Below the pieces are notes generated by a model that ran no database searches, had not been told where the DNA came from, and saw only the letters and a program-made list of their open reading frames with translations. From assembly GCA_017475485.1 (NCBI GenBank), contig JAFVFO010000033.1, forward strand, positions 1-44,684: DNA of 44,684 bases, in the 5' to 3' direction. The DNA comes from Candidatus Gastranaerophilales bacterium. GTDB taxonomy: Bacteria > Cyanobacteriota > Vampirovibrionia > Gastranaerophilales > Gastranaerophilaceae. Each line of letters opens with the position of its first letter. The stretch's first letter is position 1. Positions 1 to 8,725 of this stretch are shown piece by piece. A program made the translations under genes and the position numbers.

Positions 1-201
1 ATAGTTATTCTTTTGATGTTTGTTTTTCAAAATAATATCTTCGTACGCCCTGAACAATTGGAGAAAAAACATAGGGAAATCCTTGATGATATCAAAGAAA
101 AATATGTAGAAATTAATGCCTATAAGGAATTTCAAAACCATATCTATTCAAAGTTGGATGAAATTAAAGAGATATTAATGTGTTACAATAGTGAGTCTTA
201 A
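1..201 (+). CDS. 3' end of an unrecognised gene (partial)
   Basis: The frame is open from the left edge to a TAA at 199-201, so this is probably the C-terminal part of a longer gene, although an ATG at 16 could also start a 61-residue protein. The visible part begins with a hydrophobic run (VILLMFVF) and continues as a charged, coiled-coil-like helix rich in Lys and Glu. No ribosome-binding site precedes the ATG at 16, which favours a partial gene. I do not recognise a family. A membrane anchor followed by a cytoplasmic or periplasmic helix is all that can be inferred. Confidence 0.45.
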   Translation: MVILLMFVFQNNIFVRPEQLEKKHREILDDIKEKYVEINAYKEFQNHIYSKLDEIKEILMCYNSES

Positions 202-214
202 AAATGGGCAAAAA

Positions 215-242
215 AAATGTTTGGCTTATTAGTCAAACATTT
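215..242. other. hairpin after the first gene
   Basis: The arms at 215-226 and 231-242 pair over 12 positions (one G-T wobble) around a 4-nt loop. On the plus strand no T-run follows it. On the minus strand it is followed by seven T's, which looks like an intrinsic terminator, but no minus-strand gene is visible to the right. The rest of 243-378 is AT-rich and holds nothing I can name. Confidence 0.35.
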
Positions 243-378
243 ATAAACACGAGGATATCAAGAGAGAGAGTAAAAATACCTTTTTATTTTCCCCGATTAT
301 ATTAATATTACTTTATTATTACCTACTTAATTTTTTTATTTCCCTTACATCTATATAAAAAATTTTTAAATTTAGTAA

Positions 379-408
379 TTGCTTTTTAGTATATACTTTT
401 TGTAATAT
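379..408 (+). promoter_or_regulatory. candidate promoter of the membrane/GT2 unit
   Basis: A TTGCTT box (379-384) and a TAATAT box (403-408) are separated by 18 bp, with TG just upstream of the -10. The spacer contains the palindrome AGTATATACT (388-397), which recurs near 41.38 kb. A start near 415 would give a leader of about 40 nt before the ATG at 455. This is sequence resemblance only. Confidence 0.4.
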
Positions 409-454
409 TACTTAACAAACATGTCAATTTTTGTTTTTTTACTACAATATCAGT

Positions 455-2023
455 ATGTACGGGGCTTTTAAATCTTTATTTTTTAAAGTTTTTTTCTATA
501 TAACGTTATTTTTATTAACGTATTCCTTCTGTGTAAAGTTTAATGTTTTAGATTATGACCTTTGGGCGCGCTTAATTCAAGGGTGGCATGTTGTTGTTCA
601 TCATAGCGTCATGTACCAAGATATTGTTTCATATACAAATACCCATGTTTGGTATGACCCTGAATGGCTTTCAAGCGCTTTTATTTATATGATTGCACAC
701 AAGTTCCATGGCGCAGGTTTAACGCTTTTAAAGGTGTTTTTACTTTACGCTTTTTTTATTTCTATAATAATTTCACTTAAATCTTTAATTAAATCTAAGG
801 AATCACCGTATAATACAGCCTATTTTGTTTTTTTGCTTGCACTTTTGGTGCAGTCGTCAATTGCAACATATACCGTAAGATGTCAGCTTATTACATTTAT
901 ATTTTTTGCAGTTTGGATATATTTGCTTGAACTTGTAAGAAAAGGACATGACACAATTTTATATTTTCTGCCTTTTATTATGCTTTTGTGGCTAAATCTG
1001 CATGGCGGGTGTATCGCGGGTGTCGGAATATTGGTGTTATATGCAATAGGTGAATTTTTAAATAAGAAACCGTTTAAAAAATATTTAATAACATTGTTTT
1101 TTGTGGGGTTGGTATTTTTTATTAATCCATGGGGAATTCAATATGTAAAATTTATGTTTGAAAGCTCTTATCTTGACCGCTCTTGGATTGCAGAATGGCA
1201 GTCGCCTTTTGTGAAAGGAAGTAATTTTTTATACAAAATCTCCTTAATAGCTTTATTTTTCTGCTATATTTTTAAAATAATTAAAAACAAAATTAATATA
1301 ATGAGCATTGATAAAACAAAATTAATCGTTTTATTAATGCTCATTTTTTTATCTGCAAAATATATTAAGCACATAGGGTTGTATAGTGCAGGTATAAGCA
1401 TTTTCATGTATGAAGATTTTTATTATTGCTATCATTATTTTATGGAAAAAATAAGAATTTATCTTCAAATAGAAAAAAGTAATATTCCAAAAATAAGTTT
1501 TGTAAGAAACATTTTTCTTTACGGATTAATTTATCTTTATTGTACTGTTACCATATTTTTGTATCCGTTAAATGTTTCGTATTATTCTCTTACGGCACAG
1601 TCTTTTCCGCTTAAAGCAATTGATTTTATGCTTGAAAATAATATTAAAGGTAATATATTTGCGCCATTTTATTTATCCTCATATATTGCATATAAAGGCT
1701 ATCCTAATTTGAAAATTTATATGGATGGCAGGCAGGAGCAGGTCTATTATTCTGATATTTTTGATAAAGAAATGTTTTTTATGGATAAAATAGGTAAAAA
1801 ATATTTGAATGTTCTTAGTGAATATAACCATGATATAATTCTGCTTGATAAGACATTTAAAGTTGTGAAAGATATCGAAACACTGGATAGCTGGCGAAAA
1901 ATATATGATGATGAATTTTATGTTGTTTTTGTAAAAAAAGAATTAGTTAAATTTAAGTATAATAAGACATCAAAAAGTGAAGATGAAATATTAAATACAC
2001 TTTTTAATTCGTCTTTTCAATAA
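455..2023 (+). CDS. polytopic GT-C-like membrane protein (paralogue 1)
   Basis: Integral membrane protein of about 522 residues with roughly ten hydrophobic segments. After the first membrane segment comes a D-Y-D-L-W loop followed by an xPEWLSS stretch. The C-terminal part has a soluble domain containing NIKGNIFAPF and YMDGRQEQVY. This order (acidic D-x-D-x-W loop after TM1, then a C-terminal G-N-[IV]-F...DGR domain) is that of a large uncharacterised family resembling GT-C glycosyltransferases, which use lipid-linked sugars. A TTG at 431 could extend it by eight residues. I chose ATG 455 because it places the DxDxW motif at the same distance from the start as in the paralogue at 2744-4288. 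Nine bp upstream of the GT2 gene, so probably one transcription unit. Function is inferred; the acceptor is unknown. Confidence 0.75.
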   Translation: MYGAFKSLFFKVFFYITLFLLTYSFCVKFNVLDYDLWARLIQGWHVVVHHSVMYQDIVSYTNTHVWYDPEWLSSAFIYMIAHKFHGAGLTLLKVFLLYAFFISIIISLKSLIKSKESPYNTAYFVFLLALLVQSSIATYTVRCQLITFIFFAVWIYLLELVRKGHDTILYFLPFIMLLWLNLHGGCIAGVGILVLYAIGEFLNKKPFKKYLITLFFVGLVFFINPWGIQYVKFMFESSYLDRSWIAEWQSPFVKGSNFLYKISLIALFFCYIFKIIKNKINIMSIDKTKLIVLLMLIFLSAKYIKHIGLYSAGISIFMYEDFYYCYHYFMEKIRIYLQIEKSNIPKISFVRNIFLYGLIYLYCTVTIFLYPLNVSYYSLTAQSFPLKAIDFMLENNIKGNIFAPFYLSSYIAYKGYPNLKIYMDGRQEQVYYSDIFDKEMFFMDKIGKKYLNVLSEYNHDIILLDKTFKVVKDIETLDSWRKIYDDEFYVVFVKKELVKFKYNKTSKSEDEILNTLFNSSFQ

Positions 2024-2031
2024 GGAAAATA

Positions 2032-2760
2032 ATGAAATTTTTAATAATAATACCTACATACAATGAAGCACAGAACATTCAAAAACTCATTCCCGTAATA
2101 TTTGCCAAATTAAAAGGGGTTAGTTTTTCAATCCTTGTTGTTGATGATTCATCAACCGACGGAACTGTTGATATTGTTAAGGGTTTGAATTATGAAAATG
2201 TTCATATTCTTTCGCGCCCTTCTAAGCAGGGGCTTGCAACAGCCTATATTCAGGGCATGAAGTACGGTATTAAAGAAGGTTTTGACGCTTTTATAGAATT
2301 TGATGCTGATTTTTCGCATGACCCTGAGTATTTGCCTTTAATGACTGAATATTTATCCGAACATGATGTTGTAATTGGCTCAAGGAATATAAAAGGCGGC
2401 GGTGTTGTCGGCTGGAGTTTTTTGAGAAACCTTATTTCAAAAGGCGGTTCGATATATTCAAGAATTGTTCTTAATTGTCCAATAAAAGATTTAACCGGCG
2501 GTTTTAACGGCTGGAAAAAAGAAATAATAGAAAAAATTAATCTGGACAGTATAATTTCTAAAGGATACTGCTTCCAAATTGAAATGAAATATAGGGCTTA
2601 TCAAAGTAAAGCCGATATTATTGAATTTCCTATTATATTTAAAGATAGAATATATGGCGAATCTAAAATGGATAAATCCATTTTTTTGGAAGCTCTGTTC
2701 AACATAATAAAACTCAAAATAAAGATGATTAAGGCAGGTTTTAATGCTCGACAAAATTGA
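2032..2760 (+). CDS. polyprenyl-phosphate glycosyltransferase, DPM1-like (GT2)
   Basis: A 242-residue GT-A fold glycosyltransferase. Visible motifs are IIPTYNEAQNI at the N-terminus, VVDDSSTDGT (nucleotide-sugar site), the metal-binding region FDADFSHDP and GGFNGWK. Length and motif order fit the dolichol/polyprenol-phosphate mannose synthase group, which moves a sugar from GDP- or UDP-sugar to a polyprenyl phosphate at the cytoplasmic face of the membrane. It has no C-terminal membrane anchor, unlike the DPM1-TM subgroup. The start has a good ribosome-binding site (AAGGAAA). It lies between two GT-C-like paralogues and overlaps the second by 17 bp, which suggests it makes the lipid-linked donor that they use. 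The sugar identity cannot be read from the sequence. Confidence 0.88.
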   Translation: MKFLIIIPTYNEAQNIQKLIPVIFAKLKGVSFSILVVDDSSTDGTVDIVKGLNYENVHILSRPSKQGLATAYIQGMKYGIKEGFDAFIEFDADFSHDPEYLPLMTEYLSEHDVVIGSRNIKGGGVVGWSFLRNLISKGGSIYSRIVLNCPIKDLTGGFNGWKKEIIEKINLDSIISKGYCFQIEMKYRAYQSKADIIEFPIIFKDRIYGESKMDKSIFLEALFNIIKLKIKMIKAGFNARQN

Positions 2761-4288
2761 AAAATCCAAAACATTTAATATTATTTTTTTTATTGCAATT
2801 TTTGCCTTGTGTTTGGCACTTTGCGTTAAAAATTCTTCCGTTGATTTTGATTTTTGGTCAAGATTAATTATGGGTTCTCATGTTGTGCATACAGGAAAAC
2901 CTATGCTTGTTGATGTTGTTTCTTATACACCGACACATTATTGGTATGACCATGAATGGCTTTCAAGTGCACTTTATTACCTTATAATTACAAAATTTTC
3001 AGGCACCGGAATTGTTGTTTTAAAATCCGTCACGGTTTTTATTACAATTTTATTAATTCATTTAATTATAAGCTATAGGGCCGGTTCTTTCAGTTATAAA
3101 TATAAATATTTTTATATTTTATTAATTATTTCTATTCTTACAATTTTTAACTTCTTTGATAGGGCGCGCTGTCAGGATTTTACTTATGTATTTTACCTGA
3201 CTTATATTTTAATTTTAGAGCACCAGAGAAAAAACACATCTTCAAAAATAATTTATTTAACACCTCTTTTAATGCTTTTGTGGCTAAATTGCCATGGGGC
3301 AAGCGTATTTGGCTTATGTATGCTTGTAATTTATGCAATAGGTGAATTTCTTAACGCAAAACCCTTTAAGCATTATTTGTTCGCTCTTGTTCCTAACTTA
3401 TTGGTATATTTTATAAACCCTTGGGGCGTAGAATTTGTTAAATTTATGGTTTTTGCAACATCTTCTGTTGACAGAAGCTATATTGGCGAATGGCAGTCTC
3501 CCTTTCATTTGAGAAATGAGTTTAAAAACCAATCTGTTATTGCTTTTATATTAATTTTTGCTCTTTATTTTTATAACCTTATAAAAAATAAAATTAATTT
3601 TAAAACAATTGACTATACTAAGCTCTTTATGCTTATTTTTGCTTTTATTCCGGCACTTTTATATATAAAATTCAGAACCACTTTACTTATTACGGTTTTT
3701 GTTTTTATGTATGAAGATATTAAAAAATTTCTTGACGATTGTCTTTTGAAGATAAAATTCAAATTCCCCTTGGGAGTGGTAAGTTTTGCAATTTATATAA
3801 TCACATCAATATATTTATTTTTGAATTTTTCAATTACAAATAATTGGTACTTAAATGCCTCAAGAGAACTGCCTTTAAAGTGTATGCAGTTTTTATGCGA
3901 TAATAATATAAAAGGAAATGTATTTGCCCCTTTTAACTTTGGCGGATTTATTGCCTATAAGCATGCTCCCGACTTTAAAATATTTTTAGACGGAAGGCAA
4001 GAGCAGGTTTATGATTATGAAATATCTGTTAAACACATGGACTTGCTAAACCTTGAATATTTTGAAGCGCCGGAAATATTTAATGAACATCCGACAGATA
4101 TTATAATAATGCAAGATTTTTGGCGGTTTAATCAATTTTTGGACAATCAAAATTACTTCAAAAAAGTGTATCAAGAAGGAACTTTTAGTGTATATCTGGC
4201 ACCTGCAGCTCAGAAATTCAGCTACACTTATCCTGTTTCTGCAGTTGATTATACAATTGATAAATTTTTTAAATCAAAATCTTTTTAG
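2744..4288 (+). CDS. polytopic GT-C-like membrane protein (paralogue 2)
   Basis: A 514-residue multi-spanning membrane protein and clear paralogue of the gene at 455-2023. It shares the D-F-D-F-W loop after TM1 (residues 34-38), HEWLSSALYYL, the WLN-CHGA segment, EFLNAKPFKHYL, FINPWG, EWQSPF and the C-terminal NIKGNVFAPF...FLDGRQEQVY. The start overlaps the GT2 gene by 17 bp, so translational coupling is likely. Role inferred as a membrane glycosyltransferase or related enzyme using the polyprenyl-linked sugar made by the GT2. Its stop overlaps the stop of convergent valS by 4 bp. Confidence 0.78.
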   Translation: MLDKIEKSKTFNIIFFIAIFALCLALCVKNSSVDFDFWSRLIMGSHVVHTGKPMLVDVVSYTPTHYWYDHEWLSSALYYLIITKFSGTGIVVLKSVTVFITILLIHLIISYRAGSFSYKYKYFYILLIISILTIFNFFDRARCQDFTYVFYLTYILILEHQRKNTSSKIIYLTPLLMLLWLNCHGASVFGLCMLVIYAIGEFLNAKPFKHYLFALVPNLLVYFINPWGVEFVKFMVFATSSVDRSYIGEWQSPFHLRNEFKNQSVIAFILIFALYFYNLIKNKINFKTIDYTKLFMLIFAFIPALLYIKFRTTLLITVFVFMYEDIKKFLDDCLLKIKFKFPLGVVSFAIYIITSIYLFLNFSITNNWYLNASRELPLKCMQFLCDNNIKGNVFAPFNFGGFIAYKHAPDFKIFLDGRQEQVYDYEISVKHMDLLNLEYFEAPEIFNEHPTDIIIMQDFWRFNQFLDNQNYFKKVYQEGTFSVYLAPAAQKFSYTYPVSAVDYTIDKFFKSKSF

Positions 4289-6885
4289 GATAGTTTTTTA
4301 ATTGTTTCTTTGATTAAATTAATTTCCTTTTCAAGCTCGTCTTTTTGGGTTTTTGCTTTTTCAACAACTTCTTTAGGCGCGCCTTGAACAAAGTTTTGAT
4401 TTTTTAATCTTGCCTGAATTGAATTTAATTCTTTTTCAAGTTTGTCCATTTTCTTTTGCTGACGGGCGATTTCTTGATTTAAGTCAATTAATCCGGCCAA
4501 AGGAATTGTAATTTTTGTATCATTTACGGTGCAAAATGCTGATTTTTCAGCGGCAGGATTTGTTTCAAACTTAACAGAATTAACTTTTGCAAGTCTTTCT
4601 AAGTATGGAATAATTTGAGAATATAATTCTTTATTTTTATCAATGATAATATCAATTTTTGCGCCTAAGGGAACATTAAATTCTGCTCTGACATTTCTTA
4701 GGGCCGAAATTGTTTCAAAAACAGTTTCCATTTTAACCGCGTCATCATTATAATCAAATTTCTTATCGTATTGCGGGTATTGAGTATTCAAAATGCCTAT
4801 AGTATCTTTTTTAACAGGCATTTTCTGCCAAATAGCTTCTGTTATGTGCGGCATTATAGGATGAAGCAATCTTAAAAAGTTTTCTAATACATAAACCAAG
4901 ACTGCTTCATTTTTTTCAATTTTTGATAATTCAACATACCAATCGCAGTATTTGCTTCTGAAAAAGTCATACAAAATTGTTGCTACTTCACCTATTCTAT
5001 AGTTTTCAAGGTTTTCATTAACCGTTTTTGCACATTTGTTAAATTCATTTAAAATCCATTTATCGGCTATTGTATATTTTTCGGGTTCTAATTTTAATTC
5101 ATCTTTAGATTTAGATATATTCATTAAAACAAACCTTGAAGCATTCCAAATTTTGTTTGCAAAGTTTCTGCCAAACTCAAACTTTTCATCACTAATTTTA
5201 ATATCCTGACCGCCATAGGTGCAAAGATATGTTAAAGTGAAGCGAAGTGCGTCGCAACCGTATTTTTCGATTAAATCAACAGGGTCAATTGTATTTCCTT
5301 TTGATTTAGACATTTTTTGCCCATGTTCATCTCTTATAAGTCCATGGATATATACCGTTGAAAATGGCGGTTGTTTTGTGAATTCAAGCCCCATTGTAAT
5401 CATTCTTGCAACCCAGAAGAATATGATATCAAAACCTGTTACAAGTGTTGTTGTAGGGTAGAATTTTTTAAAATCGGGATGACTTGTATCCGGCCAGCCC
5501 ATTGTTTCAAAAGGCCATAAGCCTGATGAAAACCAAGTATCCAAAACATCTTTATCTTGCGTATAGTTATTCGGGTCAGGATTTTCCAATGCTACAACCA
5601 TTTCACCCGTTTTATTGTGGTAATATGCAGGAATTTGATGACCCCACCACAATTGGCGCGAAATACACCAATCGCGGATGTTTTCCATCCACATTAAATA
5701 ATTCTTTTCCCAACGTTCCGGAATAAATTTAATCTTGCCTGTTTTAACTGCTTCTATAGCAGGTTCTGCCAAGGGTTTCATTTTAACAAACCATTGACGC
5801 GACAAAAGAGGCTCAATAGTGGTATTACATCTTTGGCATTTGCCGACATTATGAACATGTTGAGTAACTCTGACTAATACTTGGTTGCTCTCAAGCATTT
5901 CAACGGTTTTTTTGCGGGCTTCTTCGCGGGTTAAGCCCTGTAATTGCGGCGGTACATATTCGTTATTCATCATACAGCCTTTTTCATCAATTACTTTTAT
6001 TTGAGGAAGATTATGGCGAATTCCGACTTCAAAGTCATTAGGGTCATGTGCCGGTGTAATTTTAAGAGCACCCGTACCAAAAGATTTATCAACATAATCA
6101 TCGCCGATAATTGGTATTACTCTGCCCGTTAGAGGCATTACGCAGGATTTGCCTATTAAATCTTTATATTTATAGTCTTTTGGATTAACCGCTATTGCAA
6201 CATCACCAAACATTGTTTCAGGGCGGGTTGTAGCAATAACTATTGCGCCCATTTCATCTTTAAGTGCATAAGAAATTTCCCACAGATGTCCGTCTTCCGT
6301 TTCATAGTTTGTTTCAACGTCAGATATCGCGCTTTGACATCTCGGACACCAGTTTACAATGTAATTTCCTTTATAAATTAAACCTTTATTATATAGGTCA
6401 ACAAAAACTTTTTTAACTGCATTAGAACAGCCTTCATCAAGCGTAAAACGACGACGGGACATATCAAAAGAAGCGCCCAGTAATTTACACTGTTCAAGTA
6501 TTCTGTCTTTATGCTTATTGGCCCAATCCCAAGTTAATTCAAGGAATTTTTCTCTGCCTAAGTCATGGCGGGATTTTCCTTCACGCGCTAGATTTTTTTC
6601 AATAACATTTTGCGTTGCAATACCTGCATGGTCGCACCCCGGCATCCATAATACTTCTTTTTGAAGCATTCTGTTGTATCTTACAAGAATATCTTGCAAG
6701 GTTTCATCAAGCGCATGACCCATGTGTAAAACACCGGTTACATTTGGCGGAGGAATAACGATTGAATAAGCAGGTTTGGATGATTTAGCGTCTGCCTTAA
6801 AACAGTTATTATCTTCCCAAAACTTATAAATTTCGTTTTCAGTTTCTCTTGCATTATATGTTGTTGAAAGTTCGGTATTAGACAT
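4285..6885 (-). CDS. valS: valyl-tRNA synthetase
   Basis: Class I aminoacyl-tRNA synthetase of 866 residues, the usual length for bacterial ValRS. It charges tRNA-Val in the cytoplasm. The HIGH-type signature is HMGH at residues 54-57, inside PPPNVTGVLHMGHALD. The KMSKS loop (KMSKSKGNT) is near residue 525. An editing (CP1) domain with GTGALKITPAHDPNDFEVG lies between them. The C-terminus has the anticodon-binding helices and a Lys/Glu-rich coiled coil that grips the tRNA, as in other ValRS. It ends inside the stop codon of the convergent membrane gene. No T-box leader is visible in the 96 bp upstream, which are shared with a divergent tolC-like gene. Confidence 0.97.
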   Translation of the reverse strand: MSNTELSTTYNARETENEIYKFWEDNNCFKADAKSSKPAYSIVIPPPNVTGVLHMGHALDETLQDILVRYNRMLQKEVLWMPGCDHAGIATQNVIEKNLAREGKSRHDLGREKFLELTWDWANKHKDRILEQCKLLGASFDMSRRRFTLDEGCSNAVKKVFVDLYNKGLIYKGNYIVNWCPRCQSAISDVETNYETEDGHLWEISYALKDEMGAIVIATTRPETMFGDVAIAVNPKDYKYKDLIGKSCVMPLTGRVIPIIGDDYVDKSFGTGALKITPAHDPNDFEVGIRHNLPQIKVIDEKGCMMNNEYVPPQLQGLTREEARKKTVEMLESNQVLVRVTQHVHNVGKCQRCNTTIEPLLSRQWFVKMKPLAEPAIEAVKTGKIKFIPERWEKNYLMWMENIRDWCISRQLWWGHQIPAYYHNKTGEMVVALENPDPNNYTQDKDVLDTWFSSGLWPFETMGWPDTSHPDFKKFYPTTTLVTGFDIIFFWVARMITMGLEFTKQPPFSTVYIHGLIRDEHGQKMSKSKGNTIDPVDLIEKYGCDALRFTLTYLCTYGGQDIKISDEKFEFGRNFANKIWNASRFVLMNISKSKDELKLEPEKYTIADKWILNEFNKCAKTVNENLENYRIGEVATILYDFFRSKYCDWYVELSKIEKNEAVLVYVLENFLRLLHPIMPHITEAIWQKMPVKKDTIGILNTQYPQYDKKFDYNDDAVKMETVFETISALRNVRAEFNVPLGAKIDIIIDKNKELYSQIIPYLERLAKVNSVKFETNPAAEKSAFCTVNDTKITIPLAGLIDLNQEIARQQKKMDKLEKELNSIQARLKNQNFVQGAPKEVVEKAKTQKDELEKEINLIKETIKKLS

Positions 6886-6981
6886 AAATTTTTCCTTAAT
6901 AATCTATAAATAAAATTTATCACAAAAGTATTAGCCGATAAAGATATTATTATTTTACTTATAATTACATAAAATATTTTA

Positions 6982-8421
6982 GTGAAAATTATTCGTTTAA
7001 TACTAATATTTATTTTCCTTTTTAAATCTGCTTTTGCAGATGAGCTTTTTGATGCGGAAATTAATCTTGTTAAAAATGCATGCAAAAATAACGATTTTTC
7101 TTCAAAATATCTTGATAATTTGGATATTGAAAAATTTATTAAAGATGAAATAGAAAACGAATATGTTTTCATTAGTCTTGACGAATGCCTTGATATTGCC
7201 CTTAAAAATAACTTTAATATTCAAATATCTAACCATGATTATAAATACTATAATTATGATTATCAAAATGCACTAACAAAATTTTTACCCATTTTTTCGG
7301 TCAATTCTTACATTACAGACTACCATGGACAAATATTAATCGGGGATGTTTTATCTGATAATTTGCATGAAACCGCTATTTCGGTCAGTTTTGAGGCAAG
7401 ACATCTGCTGACGGAAGGCGGGAAACAAATTTTTGAAGCCAGAGCAAAAAAATATTTTGCAAAATCAAGGAAACACAATTATAACTACACAAAATCTCAA
7501 GTAATGTATTTAACCGTAAAATATTATTATGAACTTTTGCTTGCAAAAATTAACATAGAAATTTATTTAAGAAATTTAATTGAAAGAAACGCCCAGCTGA
7601 CGCTTGCAACTAATCTTAAGACAGTAGGCTTCGGCAGCCAATTTGATGTTATACGTTCTAAAACAGAATCTGCACAGGCGCAAATTAATCTTATCAAATC
7701 CTTAAATGAATTCAGATTAGCGCAATCACAGCTTGCAAATTTATTGGGTATAAAAGTAGATACCGCCTTAATGCCTTTTGAGCGAACCGTTGAACCGTTT
7801 AATTTGGTTGATAATACCCAAAATGTTAATTATTTTTTTGAACTTGCACTTAAAAATCGTGAAGATTTAAAAAATTATAAAAATTTAATAAAATATAACA
7901 GGCAAATTAAAAACGTTTATTATACAGAATTTATTCCAAAACCTTATATAACTTTCCATGAAGAAATGCAAGGCACAATTGATCATCAAATAAAACCTAA
8001 CTACCAGCTTGGTGCTTATATTGATTGGATGCCGGGTGAGAATATGGCGCTTGGTACTGTTGCTAAATTAAAAGCTCAAAGGCAGAAAATAAAACAATCA
8101 ATTTTGGAATTTCAAAATAAATTGCGCTCAATACAAGAAGATATAATAAATGCTTATTCAACTTCTTATTTTAACAAAAAGCAAATGGAAACCGCCAAAA
8201 AAAGAGTTGACTATGCCCTTGAAAGTATCCAGCTTGCAATGTTTCGTTTTAATAACGGGCAGGGCATTTTGTTGGATGTTATTGAAGCGCAAAGCGAAAT
8301 GACATTAGCGCGTGTTGAATATGTCAACGCAATAATTCGTTATAATATTTCTCAAACCGAGCTTTTGTATAATGCAGGTACTATTGATAAGGAAAAACTG
8401 GTTCAAAATTATAAACCGTAA
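6982..8421 (+). CDS. TolC-family outer membrane efflux protein
   Basis: A 479-residue protein with a signal peptide (residues 1-19, cleavage after SAFA). After a ~45-residue spacer come two OEP repeats rich in long helices: SLDECLDIALKNNFNIQ opens the first and a second helical hairpin set follows from about residue 280. The late segment FRFNNGQGILLDVIEAQSEMTLA is the typical TolC-family tail. Such proteins form trimeric channels through the outer membrane for type I secretion or RND/MFS efflux. The start is a GTG with no strong ribosome-binding site; a TATAAT at 6960-6965 lies just upstream. No partner pump genes are adjacent, so the substrate is unknown. Presence of this gene implies an outer membrane. 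Confidence 0.9.
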   Translation: MKIIRLILIFIFLFKSAFADELFDAEINLVKNACKNNDFSSKYLDNLDIEKFIKDEIENEYVFISLDECLDIALKNNFNIQISNHDYKYYNYDYQNALTKFLPIFSVNSYITDYHGQILIGDVLSDNLHETAISVSFEARHLLTEGGKQIFEARAKKYFAKSRKHNYNYTKSQVMYLTVKYYYELLLAKINIEIYLRNLIERNAQLTLATNLKTVGFGSQFDVIRSKTESAQAQINLIKSLNEFRLAQSQLANLLGIKVDTALMPFERTVEPFNLVDNTQNVNYFFELALKNREDLKNYKNLIKYNRQIKNVYYTEFIPKPYITFHEEMQGTIDHQIKPNYQLGAYIDWMPGENMALGTVAKLKAQRQKIKQSILEFQNKLRSIQEDIINAYSTSYFNKKQMETAKKRVDYALESIQLAMFRFNNGQGILLDVIEAQSEMTLARVEYVNAIIRYNISQTELLYNAGTIDKEKLVQNYKP

Positions 8422-8441
8422 AAATCATTCTTTGGTTTAAC

Positions 8442-8470
8442 TTGTAAAAAATATATTTTTTATCTATACT
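8442..8470 (+). promoter_or_regulatory. sigma70-type promoter of the ferredoxin gene
   Basis: TTGTAA (8442-8447) and TATACT (8465-8470) are separated by 17 bp. The predicted start near 8477 leaves a short leader containing an AAGGAG ribosome-binding site before the ATG at 8503. One of the best promoter matches in the window. Confidence 0.65.
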
Positions 8471-8502
8471 AATTTAAGTACTTTAATTAAGGAGATAAAT
8501 AA

Positions 8503-8682
8503 ATGAAAGTTACTATCGAAGAAGGTTGCATTGCATGCGGTGCTTGTGAATCATTCTGCTCAGATGTATTTAAAGTTGAAGATGTTGCAACTGCTGATAA
8601 TTCAAAAGTTGCAGGTAATGAATCTGCTGTTAAAGATGCTGCTGATTCTTGCCCTGTAAGCGTTATTTCAGTTACTGAATAA
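8503..8682 (+). CDS. single-cluster [4Fe-4S] ferredoxin
   Basis: A 59-residue acidic protein. Cysteines C9, C12 and C15 (CIACGAC) and a distant C50 followed by Pro (SCPVSVI) are placed like the four ligands of monocluster bacterial ferredoxins of the Desulfovibrio/Thermotoga type. C19 is the extra cysteine that forms a disulfide in some relatives, but no partner cysteine is present here. It is a cytoplasmic electron carrier; partners such as pyruvate:ferredoxin oxidoreductase or hydrogenase are not in the window. It has its own promoter, a strong AAGGAG ribosome-binding site and a strong terminator, so it is probably a well-expressed single-gene unit. Confidence 0.93.
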   Translation: MKVTIEEGCIACGACESFCSDVFKVEDVATADNSKVAGNESAVKDAADSCPVSVISVTE

Positions 8683-8696
8683 TTATTCAATATAAT

Positions 8697-8725
8697 AAAA
8701 GCGCTTCTTTTTTAGAAGCGCTTTT
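8697..8725. terminator. bidirectional intrinsic terminator
   Basis: A perfect 12-bp stem (arms 8697-8708 and 8714-8725, core AGCGCTTCT) with a 5-nt T loop. It ends in a T-run on the plus strand and in TTTTATTATAT on the minus strand. It sits between the convergent ferredoxin gene and the minus-strand gene whose stop begins at 8726, so it can serve both. Confidence 0.85.

Noticed and set aside
6738-7172. Minus-strand open frame over the valS/tolC divergent start region
   Set aside because: It overlaps the conserved starts of both real genes and shows no recognisable protein features.
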